Origin: Albidovulum sediminicola
Lineage (GTDB): Bacteria > Pseudomonadota > Alphaproteobacteria > Rhodobacterales > Rhodobacteraceae
Direction: 5' to 3'
Length of the DNA: 64,000 nucleotides
Assembly: GCF_025751575.1 (NCBI RefSeq)
Contig: NZ_JAOWLA010000001.1
Span: 62,001 to 126,000, forward strand
Below are positions 35,619 through 44,619 of this stretch, one piece after another. Below the pieces are notes generated by a model. The model was given only the letters and a program-made list of their open reading frames with translations, did not search any database and had not been told where the DNA came from. Made by a program: the position numbers and the translations under genes. The stretch's first letter is position 1; each line of letters begins with the position of its first letter.

Positions 35619-36215
35619 ATGACACCCGAAACCTTCCTTGCCCTTCTTGCGCTCGCCGCCGGGACGCTGTTCACGCCGGGGCCCAACAACGCGATGCTGG
35701 CGGCCTCCGGGGCCACTTTCGGCTTTCGCCGGACGGTTCCACACCTGCTGGGCGTTGCGATCGGCTTTCCCGCGATGGTGCTGATCGTCGGACTCGCGTT
35801 GGGAGGCCTCTTCCAGACAAGCACCATCATCCAGGAAACGCTGCGCTGGGGCGGGGCTGCGCTTCTGCTGTGGATCGCCTGGAAGATCGCGCTGTCGGGC
35901 CGGGTCTCGGTCGGGCGCGGGTCGGGCCGTCCGATGGGATTTCCCGCCGCCGCGGCGTTCCAGTGGATCAACCCCAAGGCCTGGGTCATGGCGATTGCCG
36001 CGACCTCCCAATTCGTGACCGGCCCGGCACCGGCTTTCGCGGCCGCCGTCGTCGCGCTGACGTTCCTTTGCGGCGGGCTGATGTCATCGGCGACCTGGAC
36101 GCTTGCCGGCCAGGCGATCGCGCGCTTCATGACCTCCCCCGCCCGGCGGCGGATCTTTAACCTGAGTATGGCGGGGCTGATCGTTCTGTCCGTCGCGCAA
36201 CTTCTCTGGCACTGA
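35619..36215 (+). CDS. LysE family exporter (RhtB-type)
   Basis: 198 aa from ATG 35619, six hydrophobic segments. TPGPNNAMLAASGATFGFRRTVPHLLG is the LysE/RhtB signature, and FQWINPKAWVMA is the second conserved loop. Probably exports an amino acid or related metabolite; the substrate cannot be read. Follows cca by 55 bases and precedes the ABC pair. Confidence 0.9.
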   Translation: MTPETFLALLALAAGTLFTPGPNNAMLAASGATFGFRRTVPHLLGVAIGFPAMVLIVGLALGGLFQTSTIIQETLRWGGAALLLWIAWKIALSGRVSVGRGSGRPMGFPAAAAFQWINPKAWVMAIAATSQFVTGPAPAFAAAVVALTFLCGGLMSSATWTLAGQAIARFMTSPARRRIFNLSMAGLIVLSVAQLLWH

Positions 36216-36272
36216 CATTTCCCTTTCGCCCGCCTCGGGATATACCGGGAGGGACTTCGAAAAGGCTGTTTC

Positions 36273-38129
36273 ATGTTCCGGTTCTTCGAGAACCTTGTTG
36301 ATCCCTATGTGGCCTACGAGGAAAAGGATGCGCCCCCGCGCCGCCTGCTTGCCTTCCTGCGCGATTACGCCCGGCCGTTCCGCAAGGTCTTCGCCGCCGC
36401 CATCGCGGTCAAGGTCGTGACCGCCCTGACCGAGGTCGGGCTTCTGTGGTACATGGGGCGGATCGTGGACTTTCTGGCGGGCGAGGAGCCGCGCGCGGCG
36501 CTGGCGGCGCATTGGATGGAACTGACCGCCGCCGCCGTCTTCGTCCTGGTCCTGCGCCCTTTCATAGCAGGTCTGGACGTGGCGCTTCTGCACAACACCA
36601 TCGTGCCGAACCTGCGCACGCTGGTCAGCTGGCGGGCGCATCGGCACATCCTGCGCCAGCCGGTCGGCTGGTTCGAGAACGACTTCGCCGGGCGCATCGC
36701 GAACCGGGTCATGCAGACCCCCCCGGCAACCAGCGATGCGGTCTTCCAGCTTCTGGACGCCCTGGCCTTCGCCTTCACGACCTTCCTGGGGTCGGTCGCG
36801 CTTTTGTCGGCGGTCGACGCGCGGCTGATGGTGCCGCTGGTGGTCTGGTTCCTGGGCTATGTGCTTTTGCTGCGCGTTTCGGTATCGCGCGTCGCACCGG
36901 CGGCGCAGGCAGCCTCGGGCGCGCGCTCGGCGGTGACGGGGCGGATCGTGGACAGCTATGCCAATATCCATTCCGTCAAGCTCTTCGCCCATGACGACCG
37001 CGAAATCGCCTATGCCGGAGAGGCGATCGAGAACGCGCGGATCGCGCTGCAGCGGGAAATGCGCATCATCACGCGGATGGACATTCTGCTGACCGCGCTG
37101 AACGGGGCGCTGATCGTGGGGCTTTCGGCGCTGGCGGTCTGGCTCTGGTACGCCGGCACGGCCAGTATCGGGATCGTCGCGGTCGCGACGGCCATGGCGC
37201 TCAGGCTCAACAACATGACCTACTGGATCATGTGGGCCTCGACCGCGCTGGTGCAGGCATTGGGCACCGTCGCCGAGGGGATGGAGACCATCGCCCAACC
37301 GATCGGCCTGGTGGACCGCGCCGGTGCGCGCGCGCTTGACCTGCGCGAGGGGCGGATCGAAATCCAGGGTCTCAGCCATCACTACGGGCGCGGGTCGGGC
37401 GGGCTTGCGGCGATCGACCTGACCATCCGGCCCGGCGAAAAGGTCGGGATCGTCGGGCGCTCCGGCGCGGGCAAGTCGACGCTGGTCAAGCTTCTGTTGC
37501 GTTTCTACGACGCCGAGGCGGGCACGATCCGGATCGACGGGCAGGACATCGCCTGCCTCACACAGGCCAGCCTGCGGCGCCATATCGGGATGGTGCAGCA
37601 GGAAACCAGCCTCCTGCACCGCTCGGTGCGCGACAACATCCTTTACGGGCGCCCCGAGGCAACCGAGGCCGAGATGATCGAGGCCGCCAAACGCGCCGAG
37701 GCGCATGAGTTCATCGAGGCCCTGCGCGACCCTGCCGGGCACGGCGGCTACGATGCGCAGGTCGGTGAGCGCGGCGTGAAGCTTTCGGGCGGCCAGCGCC
37801 AGCGGATCGCGCTGGCGCGGGTGATCCTGAAGGACGCCCCGATCCTTGTGCTGGACGAAGCGACATCGGCGCTCGACAGCGAGGTCGAGGCCGCGATCCA
37901 GAACACGCTATATGGCGTGATGGAGGGCAAGACCGTCATCGCCATCGCACATCGCCTCTCCACCATCGCGCGGATGGACCGTATCGTGGTTCTGGAAGAC
38001 GGCAGGGTTGCGGAAGAGGGCAGCCATGCCCAGCTTCTGGCCATGAAGGGACTTTACGCACGCTTCTGGGACCGCCAGTCGGGTGGCTTCATCGGCCTGG
38101 ACGATCACAACGAAGGGACGGCGGGATGA
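36273..38129 (+). CDS. ABC exporter half-transporter (membrane plus ATPase), first of pair
   Basis: 618 aa. Six transmembrane helices (about 30-320) then an ATPase: Walker A GRSGAGKST, Q-loop VQQETSLLHRSV, signature LSGGQRQRIALAR, Walker B ILVLDEATSALD, H-loop AHRLST. Catalytic residues look complete. The stop overlaps the next start (ATGA at 38126-38129), and the neighbour is a paralogue, so a heterodimer is likely. Possible cargoes are lipids, peptides or drugs; nothing here distinguishes them. Confidence 0.93.
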   Translation: MFRFFENLVDPYVAYEEKDAPPRRLLAFLRDYARPFRKVFAAAIAVKVVTALTEVGLLWYMGRIVDFLAGEEPRAALAAHWMELTAAAVFVLVLRPFIAGLDVALLHNTIVPNLRTLVSWRAHRHILRQPVGWFENDFAGRIANRVMQTPPATSDAVFQLLDALAFAFTTFLGSVALLSAVDARLMVPLVVWFLGYVLLLRVSVSRVAPAAQAASGARSAVTGRIVDSYANIHSVKLFAHDDREIAYAGEAIENARIALQREMRIITRMDILLTALNGALIVGLSALAVWLWYAGTASIGIVAVATAMALRLNNMTYWIMWASTALVQALGTVAEGMETIAQPIGLVDRAGARALDLREGRIEIQGLSHHYGRGSGGLAAIDLTIRPGEKVGIVGRSGAGKSTLVKLLLRFYDAEAGTIRIDGQDIACLTQASLRRHIGMVQQETSLLHRSVRDNILYGRPEATEAEMIEAAKRAEAHEFIEALRDPAGHGGYDAQVGERGVKLSGGQRQRIALARVILKDAPILVLDEATSALDSEVEAAIQNTLYGVMEGKTVIAIAHRLSTIARMDRIVVLEDGRVAEEGSHAQLLAMKGLYARFWDRQSGGFIGLDDHNEGTAG

Positions 38130-39961
38130 AGCTGGCCACATTGTTCGATGCCTTCGCGCCCGCGGACGGGGCGCCGCCGAACCGGCTTCTGCCGTTCTTC
38201 GGCTGGTGCCTGTCGGGGTCCTGGCCAACGCTGATGCTCGCCGCCGCAGCCTCTTCGGTCGCCGGCGTGATGGAGGTCGTCACCGCCTTCTTCCTGGGCC
38301 AGGTCATCGACGCGGCCAATGCCTCGGGGCCGGAGAGCTTCTTGACCGACAACATCTGGATGATCGCCGGGATCGTGGTCTTCTTCGTGATCCTGCGGCC
38401 GCTCGCGTTCGGGGCGTCCTCGGCGGCGAACTCCATCGCGGTCGGGCCGAACCTGACGCCACTCGTGCTGTCGCGGCTGCACCGCTGGACGATGGGGCAG
38501 GCGGTCACCTTCTTCGACAACGACTTCGCAGGACGCATCGCGCAAAAGCAGATGCAGACCGCCCGCGCCGTCACCGATGTCGCGACCGAATTCATCAACA
38601 CGGTGTGCTTCGCGCTCGCCTCGCTCATCGGGTCGGCGATCTTCCTCCTGGCAATCGACTTCTGGGGCGCGCTCTCGCTCTGCGTCTGGATTCTGGCCTA
38701 TGCCGGGCTGATCCGCTTCTTCATTCCACGCGTCCGGGTGAACTCCGCCGCGCGGGCAGGGGCGCGGGCCATGGTCTCGGGCCAGGTCGTGGACACGATC
38801 ACCAACATCAAGACGGTCAAGCTTTTCGCCCATGCGGAGCATGAGGACCGCGCGGCGCTCTCGGCCATGCGCGTCTTCCGCGAACGCGCGCTGGAGTTTG
38901 GCGTGATCTCCGCCTGGTTCCGGCTGGCGCTGATGACGCTGGCCGGATCGCTGCCGGTGATCCTGGTGGGCGGGACGCTGGTGCTGTGGAGCCATGGGCA
39001 GGCCACCGCCGGCGACATCGCGGCCTCTGGTGCCATCGCGATCCGCATCGCACAGATGACCGGCTGGGTCAGCTTCACGCTGATGGCGATCTATTCGAAC
39101 GTGGGCGAGGTCGAGGACGGGATGCGGACGCTCACGCCGCCCCATACCCTGACCGACGCGCCGGGCGCGGTCACGCTGCCGCGCTCGACCGGCGAGGTCA
39201 CCTTCGACCATGTGAGCTTCGCCTATGGCCGCCGGATCGGCGGGGTCGAGGATATCTGCCTGAAGATCCGGCCGGGGGAAAAGATCGGCATCGTCGGCGC
39301 TTCGGGCGCGGGCAAGTCGACGCTGGTCGCCTTGCTTCTGCGGCTTTACGACACCGAAAAGGGCCAGGTTCTGGTCGATGGCCAGGATGTACGCACGGTC
39401 ACGCAAGAAAGTCTGCGCCGGCAGATCGGGATGGTCACGCAGGAAACCGCGATGTTCAACCGGTCCGCGCGCGAAAACATCCTCTACGGCCGGCCCGACG
39501 CGACCGAGGAGGAGATCGTCGCCGCGGCCAAGGCCGCAGAGGCGGACGAGTTCATCACCACCTTGATCGATCACAAGGGCAAGACGGGCTATGACGCCCA
39601 ACTGGGCGAACGCGGCGTGCGGCTTTCGGGCGGGCAGCGGCAACGGATCGCGCTCGCCCGCGCCTTCCTGAAGGATGCCCCGATCCTGGTCCTGGATGAG
39701 GCGACCTCGGCGCTCGACAGCGAGGTCGAGGCGCAGATCCAGGAGGCGTTGAACCGGGTGATGCGGGGCAAGACGGTGCTGGCCATCGCGCACCGGCTTT
39801 CGACCATCGCGGCGATGGACCGGATCATCGTCCTTGACCGCGGCCGCATCGTCGAGGTTGGCAGCCACGACAGCCTTCTGGCGCGCGGGGGGCTTTACGC
39901 GCGCTACTGGAACCGGCAATCCGGTGGTTTCATCGGAACCGAGGAGGAGGCAGCGGAGTGA
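38126..39961 (+). CDS. ABC exporter half-transporter (membrane plus ATPase), second of pair
   Basis: 611 aa, clearly homologous to the upstream half (NDFAGRIAQKQMQT against NDFAGRIANRVMQT). Walker A GASGAGKST, Q-loop VTQETAMFNRSA, signature LSGGQRQRIALAR and Walker B ILVLDEATSALD are all intact, so this is not the degenerate-site type of heterodimer. Couples to the next gene through GTGA at 39958-39961. Confidence 0.93.
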   Translation: MKLATLFDAFAPADGAPPNRLLPFFGWCLSGSWPTLMLAAAASSVAGVMEVVTAFFLGQVIDAANASGPESFLTDNIWMIAGIVVFFVILRPLAFGASSAANSIAVGPNLTPLVLSRLHRWTMGQAVTFFDNDFAGRIAQKQMQTARAVTDVATEFINTVCFALASLIGSAIFLLAIDFWGALSLCVWILAYAGLIRFFIPRVRVNSAARAGARAMVSGQVVDTITNIKTVKLFAHAEHEDRAALSAMRVFRERALEFGVISAWFRLALMTLAGSLPVILVGGTLVLWSHGQATAGDIAASGAIAIRIAQMTGWVSFTLMAIYSNVGEVEDGMRTLTPPHTLTDAPGAVTLPRSTGEVTFDHVSFAYGRRIGGVEDICLKIRPGEKIGIVGASGAGKSTLVALLLRLYDTEKGQVLVDGQDVRTVTQESLRRQIGMVTQETAMFNRSARENILYGRPDATEEEIVAAAKAAEADEFITTLIDHKGKTGYDAQLGERGVRLSGGQRQRIALARAFLKDAPILVLDEATSALDSEVEAQIQEALNRVMRGKTVLAIAHRLSTIAAMDRIIVLDRGRIVEVGSHDSLLARGGLYARYWNRQSGGFIGTEEEAAE

Positions 39962-41184
39962 AGCTGACGGTCGAACGCCTGGGCCATCTGGGCGACGGCA
40001 TCGCTGCGGGCCCGGTCTTCGTCGCGGGCGCATTACCCGGCGAGGTTGTCGAGGGCGAGGTCGCGGAGGGTCGCATGGCAGCGCCCCGCATCCTGACGCC
40101 CTCGGCGGACCGGGTGAAGCCCGCCTGCCCGCATTACCGCGCCTGCGGCGGGTGCAGCCTGATGCATGCCACCGACGATTTCGTCGCGCGGTGGAAGACC
40201 GAAGTCGTGCGCACCGCGCTGGAGGGGCAGGGCCTCGACGCCCCGATCCGGGGCATCGTGACCTCTCCGCCGCGCTCGCGCCGCCGTGCCGCGCTGTCGG
40301 GACGGCGGTTGAAGAAGGGGGTTGTGGTGGGGTTCCACGGCCGCAGCTCCGACACCGTCGCCGCGATCCCCGAATGCCGGTTGCTGCGGCCGGAGATTCT
40401 GGCCGCGATCCCGGCGATGGAGGAGGTCACGGTCGCAGGGGCCTCCCGCAAGGGGGAACTGTCACTGACCGCGACGCTGACCGAGGGCGGAATCGACCTG
40501 GCCGTCAGCGGCGGCAAACCGATGGACCCGGATCTTTTCGCAGCACTTGCCGCGATCGCCGGGACGGCCGGCTTCGCCCGCCTGACCTGGGAGGGGGAGA
40601 CCGTCATCTCCGCCCGCCCGGCCCTGCAACGCTTCGGCCGCGCGCGCGTCGCGCCGCCCGCCGGCGGATTTCTTCAGGCGACGGGCGAGGGCGAGGCGGC
40701 ACTGCTCGCGCTCGTGACGGAGGCGATCGGACCCGCGCGGCGGATCGCGGACCTTTTCGCGGGCTCCGGCACCTTCGCGCTGCCGCTTCTGGAGCGCGCC
40801 GAGGTCCATGCCGTCGAGGGGGAGGCCCCAGCCATCGCGGCGCTGACGGCGGCCTGGCGCCAGGCCGAAGGCCTGCGCCGCCTGACGGCGGAGACGCGGG
40901 ACCTGTTCCGCCGTCCGCTGATGCCCGATGAGCTGGCCGCCTTCGACGCCGTGGTGATCGACCCGCCCCGCGCGGGGGCCGAAGCTGAGGCGGCGGAGAT
41001 CGCGAAATCCGCCGTTCCGGTGATCGCGGCGGTGTCCTGCAACCCGGTGACCTTCGCCCGCGACGCACGAATCATGGTGGCGGGCGGCTACGCCATCGAC
41101 TGGGTCGAAGTGGTCGATCAGTTCCGCTGGTCGCCGCATGTGGAGCTTGTGGCCCGACTGTCACGGCCCGGCGGTCGGATGTAG
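39958..41184 (+). CDS. RNA uridine C5-methyltransferase (TrmA/RlmD-like), Fe-S type
   Basis: 408 aa, GTG start overlapping the previous stop. An N-terminal TRAM-like segment (VERLGHLGDGIA...GEVVEGEV) is followed by Cys residues CPHYRACGGC, the 4Fe-4S pattern, with PECR adding a fourth. SAM motif IADLFAGSGTFALPL, then DPPRAG and the nucleophile Cys in VSCNPVTFARD. It methylates a uridine in 23S rRNA or tRNA; which one is uncertain. Sharing an operon with an ABC exporter is common in this group but unexplained. Confidence 0.92.
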   Translation: MKLTVERLGHLGDGIAAGPVFVAGALPGEVVEGEVAEGRMAAPRILTPSADRVKPACPHYRACGGCSLMHATDDFVARWKTEVVRTALEGQGLDAPIRGIVTSPPRSRRRAALSGRRLKKGVVVGFHGRSSDTVAAIPECRLLRPEILAAIPAMEEVTVAGASRKGELSLTATLTEGGIDLAVSGGKPMDPDLFAALAAIAGTAGFARLTWEGETVISARPALQRFGRARVAPPAGGFLQATGEGEAALLALVTEAIGPARRIADLFAGSGTFALPLLERAEVHAVEGEAPAIAALTAAWRQAEGLRRLTAETRDLFRRPLMPDELAAFDAVVIDPPRAGAEAEAAEIAKSAVPVIAAVSCNPVTFARDARIMVAGGYAIDWVEVVDQFRWSPHVELVARLSRPGGRM

Positions 41185-41258
41185 GCGGAAATTTGCGCAC
41201 TTCCCGGCACATCGCAACGGGTGTATCACGCAGGAAAACATCTGAGGCAGGACAGACG

Positions 41259-41756
41259 ATGAAGGCTATCGGTGCAGGCTTGGCGGTCGTTGCGGCAATG
41301 ACCCTGTCGGCCTGTGAGAAACCCAAGTTCCGCAGCTATGACGGCCCGGAGGTCACGCAGATCCTGGTACTGAAGGACAAGCGGACCATGTACCTTCTGA
41401 ACGGCAACCGCCCGCTGAAGACCTATGAGGTGGCGCTGGGCGGCGATCCCGTTGGCGACAAGAAGATCGAGGGCGACATGAAGACGCCTGAGGGCGCCTA
41501 TGTCATCAACCGCCGCAACCCCAATTCCGCCTATCACCTGTCGCTCGGTATCTCTTATCCCAATGCACGGGACGTGGAGGAGGCGAAGGCGCTGGGCAAG
41601 CCACCCGGCGGCGACATCTTCATTCACGGCCGCGCGGGCAAGAACCGCGGCACCAGCCCGGACTGGACCGCCGGCTGCATCGCGGTCACCGACGATGAGA
41701 TCGAGGAAGTCTATTCCATGGTCCGGACCGGAACCCCGATCTACATCGCACCATGA
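41259..41756 (+). CDS. L,D-transpeptidase lipoprotein (YkuD domain)
   Basis: 165 aa from ATG 41259. Lipobox LSAC-E predicts lipidation at Cys 19. The YkuD domain fills the rest, with catalytic IHGRAGKNRGTSPDWTAGC (His and Cys). Such enzymes make 3-3 crosslinks or attach proteins to peptidoglycan. Ends at a strong bidirectional terminator shared with the convergent CAP gene. Confidence 0.92.
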   Translation: MKAIGAGLAVVAAMTLSACEKPKFRSYDGPEVTQILVLKDKRTMYLLNGNRPLKTYEVALGGDPVGDKKIEGDMKTPEGAYVINRRNPNSAYHLSLGISYPNARDVEEAKALGKPPGGDIFIHGRAGKNRGTSPDWTAGCIAVTDDEIEEVYSMVRTGTPIYIAP

Positions 41757-41784
41757 AAAAGGCGGCCAGTGGCCGCCTTTCTTT
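41756..41784. terminator. Bidirectional intrinsic terminator
   Basis: AAAAA-GGCGGCC-AGT-GGCCGCC-TTTCTTTT: a perfect 7-bp GC stem flanked by A-run and T-run, so it works for the L,D-transpeptidase gene on the plus strand and the CAP gene on the minus strand. Confidence 0.88.
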
Positions 41785-41792
41785 TCAATCTC

Positions 41793-42302
41793 CTAGACGC
41801 CGGTCACCAGCGTCCACCAAAGCTTTCCGCCCGGTTCCTGGAACCAGGCGAAACCGACTTGCCGCGCCGCCGGATCAAGGACCACGGCGCGGGTGTCGGG
41901 CACGTCCATCCAGGCCGAAAGCGTCTCGATCTCGGTCTCGTAGGTCTCGGAGATGTTTTCGCCGAGCAGCTGGCCCGCATAGCCCGAACGGCGGACCCGT
42001 TCGACCGGGGAGGATCCGTCGGAGCCGAAATGCCAGGGGCGGTTCTGGACCGACATGTCGCGCGAATGGGTCGCGGCGGCGGCCGTCAGCTCGGCGTTCA
42101 GCGCCAGCGGCGGCACCCCGGCGGCGGCACGCAGCGTGTTGATCGAGTCAACCATTGAATAGGTCACACGCGAGTCGTCCGCGGCCTTGATCAGATAGAC
42201 CTTCGGCAGCGGCTTGCCGTCCGGGCCGCGCTGCACCGGCGGCGGCGTACAAGCGGAAAGCAACAGGATCGCGATTGGAATAAGTCCGAGTGGACGTATC
42301 AT
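41793..42302 (-). CDS. CAP-domain (SCP/PR1) lipoprotein
   Basis: 169 aa. Lipobox LLSAC-T at residues 14-18. CAP features: SINTLRAAAGVPPLALNAELTAAAATHSRDM, then GENISET and the DPAARQVGFAW segment. Bacterial CAP proteins are envelope-associated with unclear activity. It sits between two L,D-transpeptidases, which suggests a cell-wall role by context only. Confidence 0.88.
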   Translation of the reverse strand: MIRPLGLIPIAILLLSACTPPPVQRGPDGKPLPKVYLIKAADDSRVTYSMVDSINTLRAAAGVPPLALNAELTAAAATHSRDMSVQNRPWHFGSDGSSPVERVRRSGYAGQLLGENISETYETEIETLSAWMDVPDTRAVVLDPAARQVGFAWFQEPGGKLWWTLVTGV

Positions 42303-42505
42303 CTGGGTGGTTCCCTGGTTCTACGGTCCCCTTCTTTACAGGCTCCGCCCCGGCGCTTCAAACCACATCTGCAGCGATCGGCGGATAGCCGACGACGACG
42401 CTGTCTGGGTCGCTGACAGGGGCGTGAGTTGCCGAACACCGAAAGCAAGAGTAGGTTCCCGCGCATCCCGGCGCCCCGAGGCGCCCAACCACCAAGGAGA
42501 CCGAC

Positions 42506-43111
42506 ATGAGCTCCGATAAGCTAGGCAGGCTTGATCGACGCAGCTTTCTGGGCGCCGCCGCGTTTCTGGGCGCCGTGGCCGCTACCCCCGTGCGCGCGCA
42601 GTTCGGCGCCGAGACGACCGAATATGAGTCCGACCCGTCCTCGAACTTCCGCCGCAACATCTCCAGCTTCCGCGCGCTGGACTGGCGGCCGTATTTCGAC
42701 AACACCCGCGGCGGCGCGATCCTGGTGGACATCACCTCGCGCGCGCTGCACTTCTGGTCCGAGGACCAGTCGACCTACCGCCTCTTTCCGACCAGCGTGC
42801 CGCTGACCGAGGACCTGACCCGGCGCGGCCGCACCCAGATCGTGAAGAAGGTCGTCGGCCCCGAATGGCGCCCGACGCCCGCGATGCGCGAACGCAATCC
42901 GGAATGGCCGGAATACGTACCGCCGGGCCCCGACAACCCGCTGGGGACCCACGCGCTCTACCTTTCGTGGGAGTTCTACCGGATCCACGGAACCCATGAC
43001 ACGCGCAAGATCGGGCGTCGGTCCTCGAACGGCTGCGTGGGCCTCTACAACGAGCACATAGCGGAACTTTTCGGGCTGACGAAAATCGGTACGCAGGTGT
43101 TGCTTATTTGA
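42506..43111 (+). CDS. L,D-transpeptidase with Tat signal
   Basis: 201 aa. The N-terminus has a twin-arginine signal DRRSFLGAAAFLGAVAATPVRA, cleaved near residue 31. YkuD domain with catalytic IHGTHDTRKIGRRSSNGCVGLYN. Second such enzyme within 1.3 kb; the Tat route is unusual compared with the lipoprotein partner. ATG 42506 has AAGGAG upstream. Confidence 0.92.
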   Translation: MSSDKLGRLDRRSFLGAAAFLGAVAATPVRAQFGAETTEYESDPSSNFRRNISSFRALDWRPYFDNTRGGAILVDITSRALHFWSEDQSTYRLFPTSVPLTEDLTRRGRTQIVKKVVGPEWRPTPAMRERNPEWPEYVPPGPDNPLGTHALYLSWEFYRIHGTHDTRKIGRRSSNGCVGLYNEHIAELFGLTKIGTQVLLI

Positions 43112-43153
43112 CGACAGGCCTGAAAGCTTTGTGCTCACTGCATGAGGGGCGTT

Positions 43154-43214
43154 GCAAAATTTTGCCCTTTTGAGTTAGTGAGCGATGCGAGGTACTGAAT
43201 GAATGCCCGGGCAT
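43154..43214. promoter_or_regulatory. Two perfect 12-base palindromes upstream of the small secreted peptide gene
   Basis: GCAAAATTTTGC lies at 43154-43165 and ATGCCCGGGCAT at 43203-43214. They are dyads without a loop, so DNA-binding sites are more likely than RNA hairpins. No regulator can be named. Confidence 0.4.
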
Positions 43215-43254
43215 CCTCATGAAAACTGCGCCGGGTGAACTTGGAGACTCTCAA

Positions 43255-43434
43255 ATGAAAAAGCTTGCTCTTGCTGCTGCCCTCTCGATCGCCGCGACCT
43301 CCGCGTTCGCTGGCGGCATGGCTGAACCCGTCATGGAACCGGCTCCGGTTGTCGAGGAAGCTTCCTCGTCGGCTGGCGGCATCATCGTTCCGCTGCTGCT
43401 CCTGGTCCTCGTTGCCGCTGCGGCTTCGAACTGA
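43255..43434 (+). CDS. Small secreted/membrane peptide (59 aa), conserved type
   Basis: Start ATG 43255, GGAGA upstream. A signal peptide MKKLALAAALSIAATSAFAGG is followed by a Glu/Pro/Val linker and a C-terminal hydrophobic segment GGIIVPLLLLVLVAAAASN. Two hydrophobic ends with a short acidic middle: either a tail-anchored periplasmic peptide or a membrane peptide. Good codon bias, its own promoter region and a strong terminator suggest an abundant monocistronic product. Function unknown. Confidence 0.82.
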   Translation: MKKLALAAALSIAATSAFAGGMAEPVMEPAPVVEEASSSAGGIIVPLLLLVLVAAAASN

Positions 43435-43452
43435 TCCGGAAAGCTATCAGGA

Positions 43453-43489
43453 AAAGGGCGGTGGTACTCCACCGCCCTTTTTCTTTTTT
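43453..43489. terminator. Strong intrinsic terminator between the peptide gene and hemH
   Basis: AAAGGGCGGTGG (43453-43464), TACT loop, CCACCGCCCTTT (43469-43480), then TTCTTTTTT. The A-run before the stem also makes it usable from hemH on the minus strand. Confidence 0.92.
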
Positions 43490-43503
43490 CGGGCCCAGCT
43501 TTT

Positions 43504-44568
43504 TCAGGCCCAACCCGCAAGGTTGTCACCGATGACAGCCATCAGCGCATCGATATGCGCCGCGTCGTCGTTGAGGCATGGGATATAGGTGAAGCTTTCG
43601 CCCCCGGCGTGCTCGAACGCCTCGCGAATCTCTCCCTGAATCTCCTCAAGCGTTTCGATGCAGTCGGCCGAGAACGCCGGCGAGATGACGGCGATGCGCT
43701 TCTTGCCAGCTTTCGCCAAAGCGGCGACGTGCTGAACCGTGTAGGGGCGCAGCCATTCCTCGCGGCCGAAGACCGACTGGAAGGTCGTGTCGATCGCATC
43801 CGCGCCCCATCCCAGCCTTTCGCGCAGCAGGCGCGATGTCTTCTGGCACTGGCAATGGTAGGGGTCGCCTTCCATCAGGTAGCGTTTCGGCATGCCGTGG
43901 TAAGAGGCGACGAGCACGTCGGGGCGATGGTCAAGGGCGCCATAGGCCCGCTCGACCGACTGCGCCAGCGCCTCGATATAAAGCGGGTGATCGAAATATT
44001 CCGGCGCCACACGCACGGCGGGCTGGCGCTTTTCCTTCATCAGCGCGCGGAACAGTTGGTCATTGGCGGTGGCCGAGGTCGCCCCTGCATATTGCGGATA
44101 GAGCGGCAGGAATAGAAGCCGTTCGCAGCCCGCCTCAACCATCCGGCGCAGCACGCTTTCGGTGGAGGGGTTGCCGTAGCGCATGCAGAACTCGACCATC
44201 ACCTCGGCACCGTAGCGGGTGGCCACGGCGGCGCGAAGCTTCTCGACCTGCGCCTTGGTGATCGTCATCAGCGGGCTTTCCCCCGCCTCGTGATTCCAGA
44301 TCGACTTGTAGTTCGCGCCTGAGGTGAAGGGCCGCTTACTCAGGATGATCAGTTGCAGAAGCGGCTGCCACTTCCAGGCCGGGAAATCGATCACCCGCTT
44401 GTCGGACAGGAACTCCCCCAGGTAGCGCCGCATCGACCAGTAGTCGTAATTGTCCGGCGTCCCGAGGTTCGCGACCAGGATGCCGATCCGGCGGCGCGGT
44501 TGGGGCGGATGGTCCTTGGGTGCATGTGCCAGGCGGCCTTCACCGGGCCGGTCGATTGTCGCGGTCAT
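43504..44568 (-). CDS. hemH: Ferrochelatase
   Basis: 354 aa, start at 44568 (MTATIDRPGEGRLAHAPKD), AAGGGAA upstream. Inserts iron into protoporphyrin IX. Family blocks: ILVANLGTPD, the catalytic His in VASYHGMPKRYL, and PAFSADCIETLEEI with the conserved Glu. It has an N-terminal Pro/Arg-rich extension of about 28 residues before the first strand. Ends against a shared terminator. Confidence 0.96.
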   Translation of the reverse strand: MTATIDRPGEGRLAHAPKDHPPQPRRRIGILVANLGTPDNYDYWSMRRYLGEFLSDKRVIDFPAWKWQPLLQLIILSKRPFTSGANYKSIWNHEAGESPLMTITKAQVEKLRAAVATRYGAEVMVEFCMRYGNPSTESVLRRMVEAGCERLLFLPLYPQYAGATSATANDQLFRALMKEKRQPAVRVAPEYFDHPLYIEALAQSVERAYGALDHRPDVLVASYHGMPKRYLMEGDPYHCQCQKTSRLLRERLGWGADAIDTTFQSVFGREEWLRPYTVQHVAALAKAGKKRIAVISPAFSADCIETLEEIQGEIREAFEHAGGESFTYIPCLNDDAAHIDALMAVIGDNLAGWA

Positions 44569-44619
44569 CGGGTTCCCTTCCTGTCGCTCGGCTCGGAGAT
44601 AATCGGTTTTCCGGCCGCG

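Noticed and set aside
42214-42519. Plus-strand frame between the CAP gene and the Tat L,D-transpeptidase
   Set aside because: Overlaps the CAP gene antisense and lacks a ribosome site and protein-like sequence; the spacer looks like promoter region only.
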